In this document: one piece after another, positions 54,334 through 63,762 of the stretch
How positions within the stretch are numbered: the stretch's first letter is position 1
How the letters are laid out: the number at the start of each line of letters is the position of its first letter
Notes under the pieces: model-generated
What the model saw: only the letters and a program-made list of their open reading frames with translations
Database searches by the model: none
What the model was told of the DNA's origin: nothing
Source: Streptomyces collinus Tu 365
GTDB taxonomy: Bacteria; Actinomycetota; Actinomycetes; Streptomycetales; Streptomycetaceae
DNA: 64,000 nucleotides
Assembly (NCBI RefSeq): GCF_000444875.1
Contig: NC_021985.1
Span: forward strand, 1,178,001-1,242,000
Direction: 5' to 3'
Position numbers and translations under genes: made by a program

Positions 54334-54613
54334 GTAACACGAACCCCGATCCGCCGGCCGGTACGACGGCCAGACGTTCCGTGCGAGATGCATGGCCCTG
54401 ACCGGAACACTCACCGCTCGCGCCGTCCCACACGGATATGGCTGGTTCTCCACGATGCCGTTGGGGGCGCAGTGCCCCGCCAGGCCGTGGGCTGGTGCGC
54501 AGCAGACGGCGCCGTTCGGGTGATGGCGCGCATCCGAACCCGCGCTCGCGGGGGAAGCAGGCCAGGGGCGGGCGTTTCTCGTGGAAAGCGCGAGCTGCCG
54601 AGAGGAGAACGGG

Positions 54614-55858
54614 ATGACCGTCGGGCGGGCCGCCGGGCCGTGGGACGTGGTCGTCGTGGGCGCCGGGCTGGCCGGACTGGCCTGCGCGCGGGATCTGAGC
54701 GCGCGGGGGTTGCGGGTGCGGGTCCTGGAGGCCGGTGACCAGGTCGGCGGCCGGATGCGCACCGACCGGGTGGACGGCTTCGTCGTGGACCGCGGCTTCC
54801 AGGTGTTCAACACGGCCTATCCGCAGGTGCGTCGCCGGCTGCCGTTGCGTGAGCTGCGGCTGCGCCCGTTCACGCCGGGTTTCCTGATCAACGACGACGG
54901 ACGGCGCACGCGCTTCGCCGACCCGACACGCGCGCCGCGCCAGGCGTTGAGCGGGCTGGCCGCCGGCCTGGCCGGCCCGCGGGACCTGGCCGCTCTGGCG
55001 GCGCTGACGGGCTTCGCCGCGCTGGCCCCGTCGGCGCGGGTGAAGCGGGTGCCGGACGTTCCGACCCGGCGGGCACTCGCGAGGACCGGTTTCGACGACG
55101 CCTTCGTGGAGCGCTTCTTCCGCCCGTTCCTGTCCGGGATCTTCCTGGAGGACGAGCTGGCGACCTCCAGCCGGTTCTTCCATCTCGTGTGGCGCACCAT
55201 GGTGCGCGGCACGCTGTGTCTGCCCGCCGCGGGGGTCGGTGCCGTGCCGGCTCTGCTGGCGTCCGCTCTCCCGCCCGGGGTGGTCGCCCTGGAGTCGCCG
55301 GTGGCGGCGCTCACCGAGGACGGGGTGCTCGACGAGGACGGCCGTACGGTGGCCGCCCGGGCCGTGGTCGTGGCGACGGACGCGCGGACGGCGGCCCGGT
55401 TGCTGCCCGGCCTGCGCGTGCCGCCGTACCGTACCGTCACCACCTACTACCACGCCGCCGGTCGCTCCCCGCTGAACGAGCCGACCCTGGTGACCGACGT
55501 GCGCCGGCGGTTCGTCAACAGCGTCGTGCTGAGCGAGGTGCACGCCTCGCACGCGCCGCGCGGGCAGGCGCTCGTGGCGACATCCGTCCTCGGTGGCGAC
55601 CGCGAGGGGCGCGAGAAGGATGTCCGGGCGGCACTCGCCGAGGCCTACGGCACCGACCCGGCCGGCTGGGAGCTCCTGACCACACGTACGGTGGCCGCGG
55701 CCCTGCCCGCCATGGAGCCGCCGCTGGCCTTCAGCAGGCGCAGCCGGGTGGCCGCGGGGCGCTTCGTGTGCGGGGACCACCGGGCCACGGGGTCGGTGCA
55801 GGGGGCGTTGGCCTCGGGCGCCCGGGCCGCCCGGGAAGTGGCCGCGTACCTTCGCTGA
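54614..55858 (+). CDS. FAD-dependent oxidoreductase (amine oxidase/phytoene desaturase-like)
   Basis: A 414-residue flavoprotein. N-terminal dinucleotide motif [36 protein letters not shown] and the C-terminal [16 protein letters not shown] motif place it with the amine oxidase/protoporphyrinogen oxidase/CrtI superfamily. Substrate unknown. It lies just upstream of the ECF sigma gene and MerR/B12 regulator in the same direction, so a photoprotective or carotenoid-type reaction is conceivable, but no crt genes are in this window. AGAGGAG before the ATG. Confidence 0.87.
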   Translation: MTVGRAAGPWDVVVVGAGLAGLACARDLSARGLRVRVLEAGDQVGGRMRTDRVDGFVVDRGFQVFNTAYPQVRRRLPLRELRLRPFTPGFLINDDGRRTRFADPTRAPRQALSGLAAGLAGPRDLAALAALTGFAALAPSARVKRVPDVPTRRALARTGFDDAFVERFFRPFLSGIFLEDELATSSRFFHLVWRTMVRGTLCLPAAGVGAVPALLASALPPGVVALESPVAALTEDGVLDEDGRTVAARAVVVATDARTAARLLPGLRVPPYRTVTTYYHAAGRSPLNEPTLVTDVRRRFVNSVVLSEVHASHAPRGQALVATSVLGGDREGREKDVRAALAEAYGTDPAGWELLTTRTVAAALPAMEPPLAFSRRSRVAAGRFVCGDHRATGSVQGALASGARAAREVAAYLR

Positions 55859-56023
55859 CTTCGCCACACGAGGGACTGTTCGGGCATTCGATGCACTATC
55901 GGTGCAAGTTGTTCCGAGCGGCTGCGTCCGTGACGGTGGAGGCGCACGATCAACCAGCCGTGGACGCCGCCGACGCCGCCTGGCCGAGGGGCGCCCGTGA
56001 CTCCGGAACGGGAGTGATCGACC

Positions 56024-56647
56024 ATGGCGCCCACGCCCACCGTCCTCGAACGGTCCATCGGTACCCAGGCGGGTCCTCCCTGCGATGAGGCGGCGACACT
56101 CGCGGACCGGTTCGTGGCCGGTGACGAGGCCGCGCTGGCCGAGGCGTACCGGACGTGGGGTGGGATGGTGCAGTCACTGGCGCGCCGTGTGCTGGGTGAT
56201 GCCCAGGACGCGGAGGACGTGACGCAGACGGTGTTCCTGGCCGCGTGGCGCGGCCGCGCCGGCTTCCGTCCTGAACGCGGTGCCCTGTCGGCCTGGCTGG
56301 TCGGCATCACCCGGCGCAAGATCGTCGATGCGCTGCAGGCCCGTACGCGGCGCGCGGACCTCGTCGCGGCCGCCGGCTCCCTGCTCGTCGCGGACGGCCG
56401 GGTCGGCGCGTACGGCCCGTACGGCGGACACGGCGCATCCGACGCGCAGGCGGTGCTCGACCGCATCGTGGTGAGTCGGTCATTGGCCGAGCTCAGCGAG
56501 CCGCAGCGCACCGTGTTGGCCCTCTCCTTCTTCGAGGACCTGACGCAGATGCAGATCGCCCAGGTGACCGGCTGGCCCCTGGGAACGGTCAAGAGCCATG
56601 CGCGGCGGGGCTTGCGGCGCCTGGAGCACTTCCTGGAGAGCGCATAG
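56024..56647 (+). CDS. ECF-family RNA polymerase sigma factor
   Basis: A 207-residue ECF sigma factor: region 2 SLARRVLGDAQDAEDVTQTVF and WRGRAGFRPERGALSAWL, region 4 LSEPQRTVLALSFFEDLTQM with AQVTGWPLGTVKSHARRGL. A Gly/Tyr-rich linker joins the two. The MerR/B12-domain regulator lies 92 bp downstream in the same direction. In S. coelicolor the light-dependent sigma factor LitS is controlled by the MerR/B12 protein LitR, which makes a similar pairing likely here. No anti-sigma gene is adjacent. Confidence 0.9.
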   Translation: MAPTPTVLERSIGTQAGPPCDEAATLADRFVAGDEAALAEAYRTWGGMVQSLARRVLGDAQDAEDVTQTVFLAAWRGRAGFRPERGALSAWLVGITRRKIVDALQARTRRADLVAAAGSLLVADGRVGAYGPYGGHGASDAQAVLDRIVVSRSLAELSEPQRTVLALSFFEDLTQMQIAQVTGWPLGTVKSHARRGLRRLEHFLESA

Positions 56648-56739
56648 CCCGGGAAGCCGCTCCCGCTGAACCGGCTCCGTGCGACGCGACGCGGCGCGGT
56701 CACCGCATCCGCGGACGGGGCGACGACCGAACCACCTGC

Positions 56740-57795
56740 ATGGTGAACGGTCGGGTCATACCCACGGTGCGGCACGGAGAGCTCACTGCACAGGCGTGGA
56801 TGACCACCGGTCAGCTCGCCCGTCTGCTCGGCGTCTCCCCGACGACGTTGCGGTCCTGGGACCGCCGCTACGGACTCGGGCCGGCGGTGAGGGCGGACGG
56901 CCGGCATCGCCGCTGGTCGCCCGACGACGTGGCGATGATGCGGAGGATGTGCGGCCTCACCGCCACCGGTGTGTCGCCGGCGGAAGCCGCTCGCCTCGCG
57001 CAGCGACCCGCACGCGACGCGGACACGGCCGCGGTACCGGGCGGAGCGCCCCTGCTCGCCGCTCGCGATGACGAAGCCGGCGCCGTGGCCTGTCACGCGC
57101 AGGCAGGCAGCGGGCTGCCGCTCGGGCGCGTCCGGCTCGAATGCAGGGGGCTGGCTCGGGCCGCGGTGCGCATGGACGGCCTCGAGGTCCAGCAGCGGCT
57201 GCGCGAGGCGGTGACCGCCCACGGCCCCGCGCTGGCCTGGGAGGAGGTGATGGCACCCGCGCTGCGGGCGGTCGGCCGCAAGTGGCAGTCGTCCGGCGAG
57301 CGGTACGTCGAGATCGAGCACCTGCTGTCCTGGCACATCTCGGCGACGTTGCGGCACCGGTTCGTCGAATCCGCGGCTCTCGGCGATCGAGGTCCCCTCG
57401 CCCCTCCCCTGGTGCTGGCCTGTCCGGCCGGGGAGTACCACACGCTCCCCTTCGAGGCGCTGGCCGCCGTGCTGGCCGACGACGGTCTGACCGTCCTCAC
57501 GCTGGGGGGCGCGGTACCTCCCGACGCGCTGATGAGCACGGTGCAGCGCGTCGCGCCCACGGCGGTGGCCCTGTGGTCCCAGACCCGCCCCACGGCGGAC
57601 CTCCGCTCGGCACGTCGTGTCGCGGCGGCCCGATGGGGTGTCCGCGGCGCGCGCAGCAGTTCCCCGGTGCTGCTGTGCGGTCCCGGGTGGCGCTCCCCCG
57701 CGGACGGTTCGGCGGACCTGAGGCAGGTGAAGAGCCTGCGTGAGGCCGTGCGTGTGCTGACCGAGCTGCAGCGGCGCTCCGCACCGGTGCGGTGA
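56740..57795 (+). CDS. MerR-family regulator with B12-binding domain (LitR/CarH-like)
   Basis: A 351-residue protein. N-terminal MerR helix-turn-helix: MTTGQLARLLGVSPTTLRSW. Residues about 160-245 form the helical cobalamin-cap domain with KWQSSGERYVEIEHLLSW, close to the Wx9EH signature but with one more residue in the spacer. Residues about 245-340 are a Rossmann-like B12 domain: LACPAGEYHTLPFEAL has a histidine where CarH binds cobalt, though in EYHTLP context rather than DxHxxG. CarH/LitR proteins repress in the dark with adenosylcobalamin and release DNA in light. Start uncertain; no good ribosome site. Confidence 0.85.
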   Translation: MVNGRVIPTVRHGELTAQAWMTTGQLARLLGVSPTTLRSWDRRYGLGPAVRADGRHRRWSPDDVAMMRRMCGLTATGVSPAEAARLAQRPARDADTAAVPGGAPLLAARDDEAGAVACHAQAGSGLPLGRVRLECRGLARAAVRMDGLEVQQRLREAVTAHGPALAWEEVMAPALRAVGRKWQSSGERYVEIEHLLSWHISATLRHRFVESAALGDRGPLAPPLVLACPAGEYHTLPFEALAAVLADDGLTVLTLGGAVPPDALMSTVQRVAPTAVALWSQTRPTADLRSARRVAAARWGVRGARSSSPVLLCGPGWRSPADGSADLRQVKSLREAVRVLTELQRRSAPVR

Positions 57796-57941
57796 GAGAA
57801 CGTCGTCCGTCACGTTCGTCCGTTCGTGGCCGTGTGCAACCGCCGGGGGCTCTTGAGCGGAAGAACGACTGACGGTGGCGGTGTGAACGGTCGCCGCCGT
57901 GCTGACGGGGGGTCCGGGTCTCGGCTCCGAAAGGATCAGAC

Positions 57942-58502
57942 ATGAGGCTTCACGACGAGCTCCCGCTGGACCACAAGCTGGCGTCCGTCCACCGCTACGG
58001 CGCCGGATTGTGCGGTGCCATCCTGCTCGCCTTCGGCTGCCTCGGCTTCGCCGACGAACTGAGCCCCTTCGACACCCGGGGCGCCCACATCGCCGGGATG
58101 TCGACCAACGGCCTGCTGAGCCTGGTCTCCGTGGTCTTCGGAGTGCTGCTCCTCGGCGGAGCGGTGCTGGGCGGGAGGGTCGCCTCGACTCTCAACATGG
58201 CCGTCGGCGCCCTCTTCGTCCTCAGCGGTCTGGTCCACCTGTTCATCCTCGACAGGCCCGCCAACGTCCTCGGCTTCGGTATGCCGAACGTCGTGTTCTC
58301 CTTCGTCATGGGACTGCTCATCGCGACCTTCGGCATGTACGGACGTGTCTCGAGCAGGCTCCCGCACGACAACCCCTACTGGCGTCGCCGCCACCCGCGG
58401 CAGGCGGCACGGGAGGCTCTGGCCGCCCGCCGTCGTCACGCCCGAGCGGCACTGTCCCCGGCAGGGGGTCGGGAGCCCGCAGCGCCGTCCGCGATCGACT
58501 GA
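57942..58502 (+). CDS. DUF4383 membrane protein
   Basis: A 186-residue protein with four membrane segments (LCGAILLAFGCLGFAD, GLLSLVSVVFGVLLLGGA, TLNMAVGALFVLSGLVHLF, VVFSFVMGLLIATFGM) and an Arg/Ala-rich cytosolic tail. The NVLGFGMPNVV segment and four-helix layout are typical of DUF4383. Function unknown. It is rightward, 146 bp after the B12 regulator, and may be under its control; inference only. Confidence 0.87.
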   Translation: MRLHDELPLDHKLASVHRYGAGLCGAILLAFGCLGFADELSPFDTRGAHIAGMSTNGLLSLVSVVFGVLLLGGAVLGGRVASTLNMAVGALFVLSGLVHLFILDRPANVLGFGMPNVVFSFVMGLLIATFGMYGRVSSRLPHDNPYWRRRHPRQAAREALAARRRHARAALSPAGGREPAAPSAID

Positions 58503-58553
58503 GAGCGGTCGAAGGGGGCAGCCGACCCGAGCGCCACGTGCAGCGACTGCGGA

Positions 58554-59150
58554 TCAGCGGGCGATCGAGATCGCGAAGGGGGCGAAACCGCCGGTCCGGA
58601 TCACGTGCGGGACGAACAGGATCGCCGCCTCCGTGGCGCGGGCGGTCCGGATGCCGCCGAGGTCGGTGATCCACTCCGGGTGCCAGCCGAGGCTGACGAG
58701 CAGTTCGCGGACGACGTGCTTGGCCTGCGGGTCCTCGCCGGAGAGGAAGGCGTCGGGCGCCTTCGCCAGGGCGTCCGGCGCGGTCATCACCGAGAAGAGC
58801 ATGGTGTTGAGCGTCTTGACGACACGTGTCCCGGGCAGCGCGTCCTGGAGGTGCTCGGCGAGGCTGGAACCGGGGTAGATCAGGTCGGCGGGCAGACCGT
58901 CCGGTCCGTCGACGGTGGCGTTGGAGACGTCGACGAGGATCTTGCCGCGCAGTTCCTCGCGCAGGGCGGCGAGCCGCTCCAGCGAGCCGGCGCCCGGCGT
59001 GGCGTTGATGACGATCCGGGCTGCGCGGGCGGCGTCGGCGGCGGCGCCCGGCGCGCGGCCGGCCACTCTCACCTCGTGTCCGGCCCGGGTGAGGGCTGCG
59101 GCCAGGTTGCCGCCGACGCGGCCGTTTCCGAGTACTGCGATCGTGGACAT
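58554..59150 (-). CDS. NAD(P)-binding oxidoreductase (F420-dependent reductase-like)
   Basis: A 198-residue Rossmann protein: MSTIAVLGNGRVGGNLAAAL binds NADP, VINATPGAGSLERLAAL and VDVSNATVDGPDG follow, and VKTLNTMLFSVM matches the NADPH:F420 oxidoreductase/dinucleotide-binding family. It could be an NADPH-dependent F420 or related reductase. Transcribed after the IMPase-like gene; LysR is divergent. Confidence 0.85.
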   Translation of the reverse strand: MSTIAVLGNGRVGGNLAAALTRAGHEVRVAGRAPGAAADAARAARIVINATPGAGSLERLAALREELRGKILVDVSNATVDGPDGLPADLIYPGSSLAEHLQDALPGTRVVKTLNTMLFSVMTAPDALAKAPDAFLSGEDPQAKHVVRELLVSLGWHPEWITDLGGIRTARATEAAILFVPHVIRTGGFAPFAISIAR

Positions 59151-59191
59151 GGTGATCCGGTTCCTCCGTGCGTGCGGGGTGTGGTGCGCGG

Positions 59192-60040
59192 TCAGCGGGA
59201 GAGGGTGGCGGCGGCCTCGGCATGGACGCCGGGCGCGGCGGCCAGGAAGCTGTCGCTCAGCGGGGTCCAGGGGCGGCCCTGTGCGTCGGAGATCCGTCCC
59301 CCGGCCTCGGTGACGAGCAGCGCCCCGGGGAGCAGGTCCGCGCGGGCGCCGGCGAACTGCCAGAAGGCGTCGAGCCGGCCGGCGGCCACGTTGAGCAGGT
59401 GCAGGGTCGCGGGTACGGCGGTGCGCACGACGAGTGCGTCGAAGAGCATCGCGGTGATGGAGGAGCCGACGCGCCGCACGACGTCGTCGTCCTCGTCCGG
59501 CCGGGCCTGGCTGGTGGCCACGATGCCCAGGCCGAGGTCCGCGGTCCGGGAGACGTGCAGCGGCCGGCCGTCCAGGTGGGCGCCCGCGCCGGTGCGCGCG
59601 GTGTAGGTCTCGCCGGTCAACGGCAGGTGGACGGCGGTGAGCACCGGCTGGTTCTCGCGTACGAGGGTGGCGGTCACCGCCCATTCCGGGAGGGCGTGCA
59701 GGTGGTTGACGTTGCCCTCGGCCGGATCCACGACCCACCATTCGCCGGGCGGCAGCGCCCCGCCGTCCAGCTCGTCCTCCACCCACCCCGCACCCGGGCG
59801 CAGTTGGGTGAGGTGCGGGCGCAGGATGTCCAGGGCCGTGTCGTCGTTGGCGGCGAGGGCACGCATCAGCTCTTCGCGGGTCTCGTAGCGGACCACCTCC
59901 CCGAAGCGTTCACGCAGCGCGGAGCCGGCCGCGCGTACGGCGATCGCTGTCCGGTCGAGCAGGTCGGCGTCCGCAGCGGCGGGGTCCGGGACGGTGGCGT
60001 TCGACGCGGTGGCGTCCGGGGTCCGGAGTGTCTCGGGCAT
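59192..60040 (-). CDS. Inositol monophosphatase-like protein with altered active site
   Basis: A 282-residue protein of the IMPase fold. The metal-binding site, usually DPIDGT, reads VDPAEGNVNHLH, with Glu for the second Asp and Asn for Thr; GWVEDELDG stands in for the usual EE motif. The C-terminal LNVAAGRLDAFWQ and FAGARADLLPGALLVTEAGG keep the family pattern (usual WD replaced by RAD). Catalysis may be changed or lost. GGGAG before the ATG. Together with the oxidoreductase gene it forms a small leftward unit opposite LysR. Confidence 0.82.
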   Translation of the reverse strand: MPETLRTPDATASNATVPDPAAADADLLDRTAIAVRAAGSALRERFGEVVRYETREELMRALAANDDTALDILRPHLTQLRPGAGWVEDELDGGALPPGEWWVVDPAEGNVNHLHALPEWAVTATLVRENQPVLTAVHLPLTGETYTARTGAGAHLDGRPLHVSRTADLGLGIVATSQARPDEDDDVVRRVGSSITAMLFDALVVRTAVPATLHLLNVAAGRLDAFWQFAGARADLLPGALLVTEAGGRISDAQGRPWTPLSDSFLAAAPGVHAEAAATLSR

Positions 60041-60177
60041 GGTGAACTCCCTTGTGCGTAGGGGGTGGTGAGGCCGTTCGGGACCAGTTGTGCGCTCTCT
60101 TCGGCGCTCTGCTCTCGAAGGTATCCAGCCCTTCGCTTAACCTCAAATGCATGTAAAGCACGGCTAGGATTACTCGC

Positions 60178-61083
60178 ATGCAATTGGATTTGAATCTGCT
60201 GGCCGCGTTCGACGCGCTGCTGGAGGAGGGCAGTGTGGCCGGGGCGGCCGCCCGCCTGCATGTCACCGCGCCCGCGATGAGCCGGAGCCTGGGACGGATC
60301 CGGCGTACGACCGGGGACCAGATCCTGGTGCGCACCGGCCGCACGATGACCCCGACGCCGTACGCGATCGCCGTCCGGGAGCAGGTGCATGAGCTGCTGC
60401 ACCAGGTCCGAGGGGTGCTGGCCCCGAGCCGTGAACTCGATCCGGCCACCCTGGAGCGCACGTTCACCCTCCGCTGGCACGATTCCCTGGTCGCCCTGAG
60501 CGGCCCCGCGCTGCTGGCGGCCGTGCGCGCGGAGGCGCCGGGCGTGCGCTTGCGTTTCGTCGCGGAGTCGAGCGTCGACACACCGGAGTTGCGCCGCGGC
60601 GAGGTGGACCTGGAGGCGAACGCCAACCAGCCGGGCGCGCCGGACATCCGCGCCGAGAAGGTGGGCGAGTCCCGCCTCGTCATCGTCGTCAGGCAGGGAC
60701 ATCCCCTCACCCGTGGCGGCACCGTCACGGCAGACCGGTACGCCGCCGCCGAGCACGTCACCGTCTCGCGACGGGGGAACCTCGGCAACGCCCTCGACGA
60801 CGCCCTCGCGCGGCTCGGCCTCACCCGCCGCGTGGTGGCGAGCGCGCCCACGGAAGCGGCCGCGCTCCAGTTCGCGCGCGGTTCCGATCTCCTGGTCAGC
60901 GTCCCCGAGGCCACCACGCGGTCCACGGTCGCCGACCTCGGCCTGGTCGTGCTCCCCCTGCCGCTCGAGCTACCGCTCGCACCGGTCTACCTGTCGTGGC
61001 ATCAGCGCTACGACACCGACCACGCCCACGCCTGGTTGCGCGGACTGGCACGGACCGCGCTGACCCTGCGCGGAGCGTCGTAG
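60178..61083 (+). CDS. LysR family transcriptional regulator
   Basis: A 301-residue LysR protein. The helix-turn-helix region is LDLNLLAAFDALLEEGSVAG with AAARLHVTAPAMSRSLGRIR; the C-terminal effector domain contains RLVIVVRQGHPLTRGG. It is divergent from the IMPase-like gene and probably controls that leftward unit. The spacer 60041-60177 holds an atgcat palindrome near the start codons. Effector unknown. Confidence 0.93.
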   Translation: MQLDLNLLAAFDALLEEGSVAGAAARLHVTAPAMSRSLGRIRRTTGDQILVRTGRTMTPTPYAIAVREQVHELLHQVRGVLAPSRELDPATLERTFTLRWHDSLVALSGPALLAAVRAEAPGVRLRFVAESSVDTPELRRGEVDLEANANQPGAPDIRAEKVGESRLVIVVRQGHPLTRGGTVTADRYAAAEHVTVSRRGNLGNALDDALARLGLTRRVVASAPTEAAALQFARGSDLLVSVPEATTRSTVADLGLVVLPLPLELPLAPVYLSWHQRYDTDHAHAWLRGLARTALTLRGAS

Positions 61084-61325
61084 ACGGCGCCCTCCGCCGT
61101 CCGGCCACTTCACCCCCGCCGAATCGACTTCGCCGCCTTGGTGGCGCGGGGACGGCCGCTGCCCCCCTAGGCGGGTGGTTGTCCCGACCGCCTCCGGGCG
61201 GGCGTGAAGTAGGGTCGCCGTATCGGAGTAGAAACGTGCTCTGGGCCGGGCGGACAGCCGGACGGGGAGTACGCGCACACGCGGTATCGGACGATCCGCC
61301 ACTCCTTCCGCGGAAGGAGTGCGTC

Positions 61326-62154
61326 ATGAAGGCGGTGCGGTTCAGCCGGTTCGGCGGCCCGGAGGTCCTGGAGATCGTCGATCTCCCCGATCCCCGTCCA
61401 GGTGCCGGAGAGATACGGATCAGGGTGCGCGCCGCGGGCGTGAACGCCGGCGACTGGAAGAAGCGCCAGGGTCTCGGGTGTCCGGGTCGGCGACCGGGTC
61501 CTCGGAGTCTCGCCCCACGGAGCCGCGCAGGCGGAGTCGGCCGTCCTGTCGCACTGGGCCCCGATCCCGGACTCGCTGGACTACGCGAGGGCCTCGGCGA
61601 TCCCGGCGGCAGCGGAGACCGCGGCGCGCTCGCTCGACCAGCTCGGCGTCACGGCGGGCTGCTCCGTGCTCGTCAGCGGGGCATCGGGCAGCGTCGGGAG
61701 TGCCGCCGTCCAGCTCGCCGTGGAGCGCGGCGCGCGCGTCATCGGCACGGGCAGTCCGGGCACGCATGACACCCTGCGCTCACTGGGCGCCGAGCCGGTG
61801 GCGTACGGCGACGGGATGCCCGGCCGAGTCCGGGCCATCGCACCGTCGGGGGTGGACTTCGCGCTGGACGTCGCCGGCAGCGGTGTCCTTCCCGAACTCG
61901 TGGAACTCGTGGGCACCGCGGAGCGTGTGATCACCGTCGCCGACTTCCGCGGCGCGCAGCGGACGGGCGTCCGCTTCAGCCGCGGCGACACCGGCCGCGC
62001 CACCTACGCGGCGGCCCAGGTCGCCCGCATGGCCGAGGCCGGACGCTTCTTCGTCCAGGTCGGCCGGACCTTCCCCCTGACCGAGGTCTCCCACGCCCAC
62101 CGCGTCGGTGAAGCGGGGACGGTGCGCGGCAAACTCGTGCTGCTCGTGGGCTGA
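61326..62154 (+). pseudogene. Quinone oxidoreductase/alcohol dehydrogenase with internal deletion and frameshift
   Basis: The 5-prime part reads in one frame MKAVRFSRFGGPEVLEIVDL to AGVNAGDWKKRQG and is followed in another frame by VRVGDRVLGVSPHGAAQ, then LVSGASGSVGSAAVQLAVER and the rest of an NADPH-quinone-oxidoreductase-type MDR protein to the stop at 62154. Between residue about 50 (KKRQG) and the VRVGD segment the family has some 40 residues that are missing here. So a deletion of roughly 100 bp plus a frame change near 61470 has broken the gene. The start is supported by AAGGAG. A correct full-length copy would have about 310 residues. Confidence 0.75.
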
Positions 62155-62433
62155 CCGGCCTTCACCGGGGCCCGCGACGGAGGGAGCGCAGGCGGGGACC
62201 CCCACGGGCACGAGACGGCCACCGGAACCGGGCGCGGACCTCTACCGCGGCGCGCAGCAAGCGCCTTCAGTTCCCCGGTCGCGGCCCGGGCCCCGGTGCG
62301 GCCCCGGGAACAGGGCAGTGGGCCAGGACATACCTGGCGGGCCGTCCGATCACCGCCGTACGGTGAGATCACGCTTTCTCCCCCACGACCTCTCCCACTC
62401 CCACTCCCACTCCTTGCCCGAAGGCGGTTGCCG

Positions 62434-63402
62434 ATGGCTCTGTTCGACCTCCCGATCGACGAACTGCGCGCGTATCGCGGCGCGTCCGGCGCGCCCGAGG
62501 ACTTCGACGCCTTCTGGGGCAAGACGCTCCGGGAGGCGCGCGAGCACGACCCGGACGTGCGGTTCGAGCCGGTGGACACCGGGCTCTCCACCGTGCGGGT
62601 CCTCGACGTGACGTTCGCCGGGTTCGGCGGGCACCCGGTCAGAGGCTGGCTGCGGCTGCCCGCGGGGGCGACCGAACCGCTGCCGCTGGTGGTGGAGTTC
62701 ATCGGGTACGGCGGCGGTCGCGGACTCGCGCACGAGAACCTGCTGTGGGCGTCGACGGGCCGGGCCCACTTCGTGATGGACACCCGCGGGCAGGGCAGCG
62801 CCTGGGGCGGCGGTGGCGCCACGACGGACCCGGTGGGCGCCGCGCCCGCGTACCCCGGGTTCATGACGCGAGGTGTCGACGCGCCCGAGAACTACTACTA
62901 CCGGCGGGTGTTCACGGACGCCGTGCGCGCCGTCGAGGCGGCCCGTTCACACCCGCTGGCCGACGCGGCGCGCACCGCGGTGATCGGTGAGAGCCAGGGC
63001 GGCGGGACGGCCCTCGCGGTCGGCGGGCTCGTCCCGGACCTCGTCGCGGTCGCCCCGGACGTGCCGTTCCTGTGCGACTTCCCGCGCGCCGTGACGGTCA
63101 CGGACCGGCATCCGTACCGGGAGATCGGCCTGTTCCTCAAGACGCACCGGGGCCGGGCGGCCGACGTGCTGCGCACCCTCTCCTACTTCGACGGCGTGCA
63201 CTTCGCGGCGCGCGGCCGGGCCCCTGCCCTCTTCTCGGCGGCCCTGGAGGACCAGACCTGCCCGCCGTCCACGGTGTTCGCCGCCTTCAACGCCTGGGCC
63301 CACGAGGACAAGGCGATCGAGGTGTACGAGTTCAACGACCACGAGGGCGGCGGCCCGTTCCAGGAGGAACGCAAGCTGCGCTGGCTGCGGTCGTACGCCT
63401 GA
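62434..63402 (+). CDS. Acetyl xylan esterase/cephalosporin C deacetylase (CE7)
   Basis: A 322-residue alpha/beta hydrolase of carbohydrate esterase family 7. The N-terminal DLPIDELRAYRG and DFDAFWGKTL are typical; RGQGSAWGG, the nucleophile elbow VIGESQGGG and the acid segment ALEDQTCPPS followed by FNDHEGGG complete the triad Ser-Asp-His. It removes acetyl groups from xylo-oligosaccharides or related esters in the cytosol; no signal peptide. It stands 278 bp after the pseudogene and precedes GntR. Confidence 0.92.
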   Translation: MALFDLPIDELRAYRGASGAPEDFDAFWGKTLREAREHDPDVRFEPVDTGLSTVRVLDVTFAGFGGHPVRGWLRLPAGATEPLPLVVEFIGYGGGRGLAHENLLWASTGRAHFVMDTRGQGSAWGGGGATTDPVGAAPAYPGFMTRGVDAPENYYYRRVFTDAVRAVEAARSHPLADAARTAVIGESQGGGTALAVGGLVPDLVAVAPDVPFLCDFPRAVTVTDRHPYREIGLFLKTHRGRAADVLRTLSYFDGVHFAARGRAPALFSAALEDQTCPPSTVFAAFNAWAHEDKAIEVYEFNDHEGGGPFQEERKLRWLRSYA

Positions 63403-63762
63403 GGGGCCGGTGGGCCGGACGGGTCGCGCGAGCCGTACGCCGACGGGCGGGGCCACGGCCGCTCGGCCCGGTCCGCCGGCGGGCTTTCGGACACGACCGG
63501 TCCGGCGCCGACGTCGGATTCCCCGGCCCCGGACGGGGTCCGGCGGGTCGCACGGAGGGCCGGCGGGCCCGTGGCTCACGGGCGGCCGCGGCGGGGCGAC
63601 ACGGGTGACCGTGGGACGCGACCCGCTGTGACGGGTGGATCGCGCAGGGTGGGTTTCGGCCGAACCGGCCTGCCGCTCTTCCCTCGTGGTTTAGACCAAT
63701 GCTAGATCTGGTCGCGCAATGAGCCCGCACGGCTACGTCTTGTCACCAACAGGAGGCGCGGC
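63403..63762. other. Gene-free spacer, 360 bp, with operator candidate
   Basis: Only GC-rich shadow frames are present between the esterase stop and the GntR start. The last 90 bp are markedly AT-richer (ggtttagaccaatgctagatctgg) and form the likely GntR promoter/operator zone. Confidence 0.45.
63687..63698. promoter_or_regulatory. DasR-like palindromic site before GntR gene
   Basis: TGGTTTAGACCA differs at one base from TGGTCTAGACCA, the core of the DasR-responsive element of streptomycetes, and lies 64 bp before the GntR start. Autoregulation by the GntR protein itself is the alternative, since several GntR/HutC proteins bind such sites. Confidence 0.5.
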
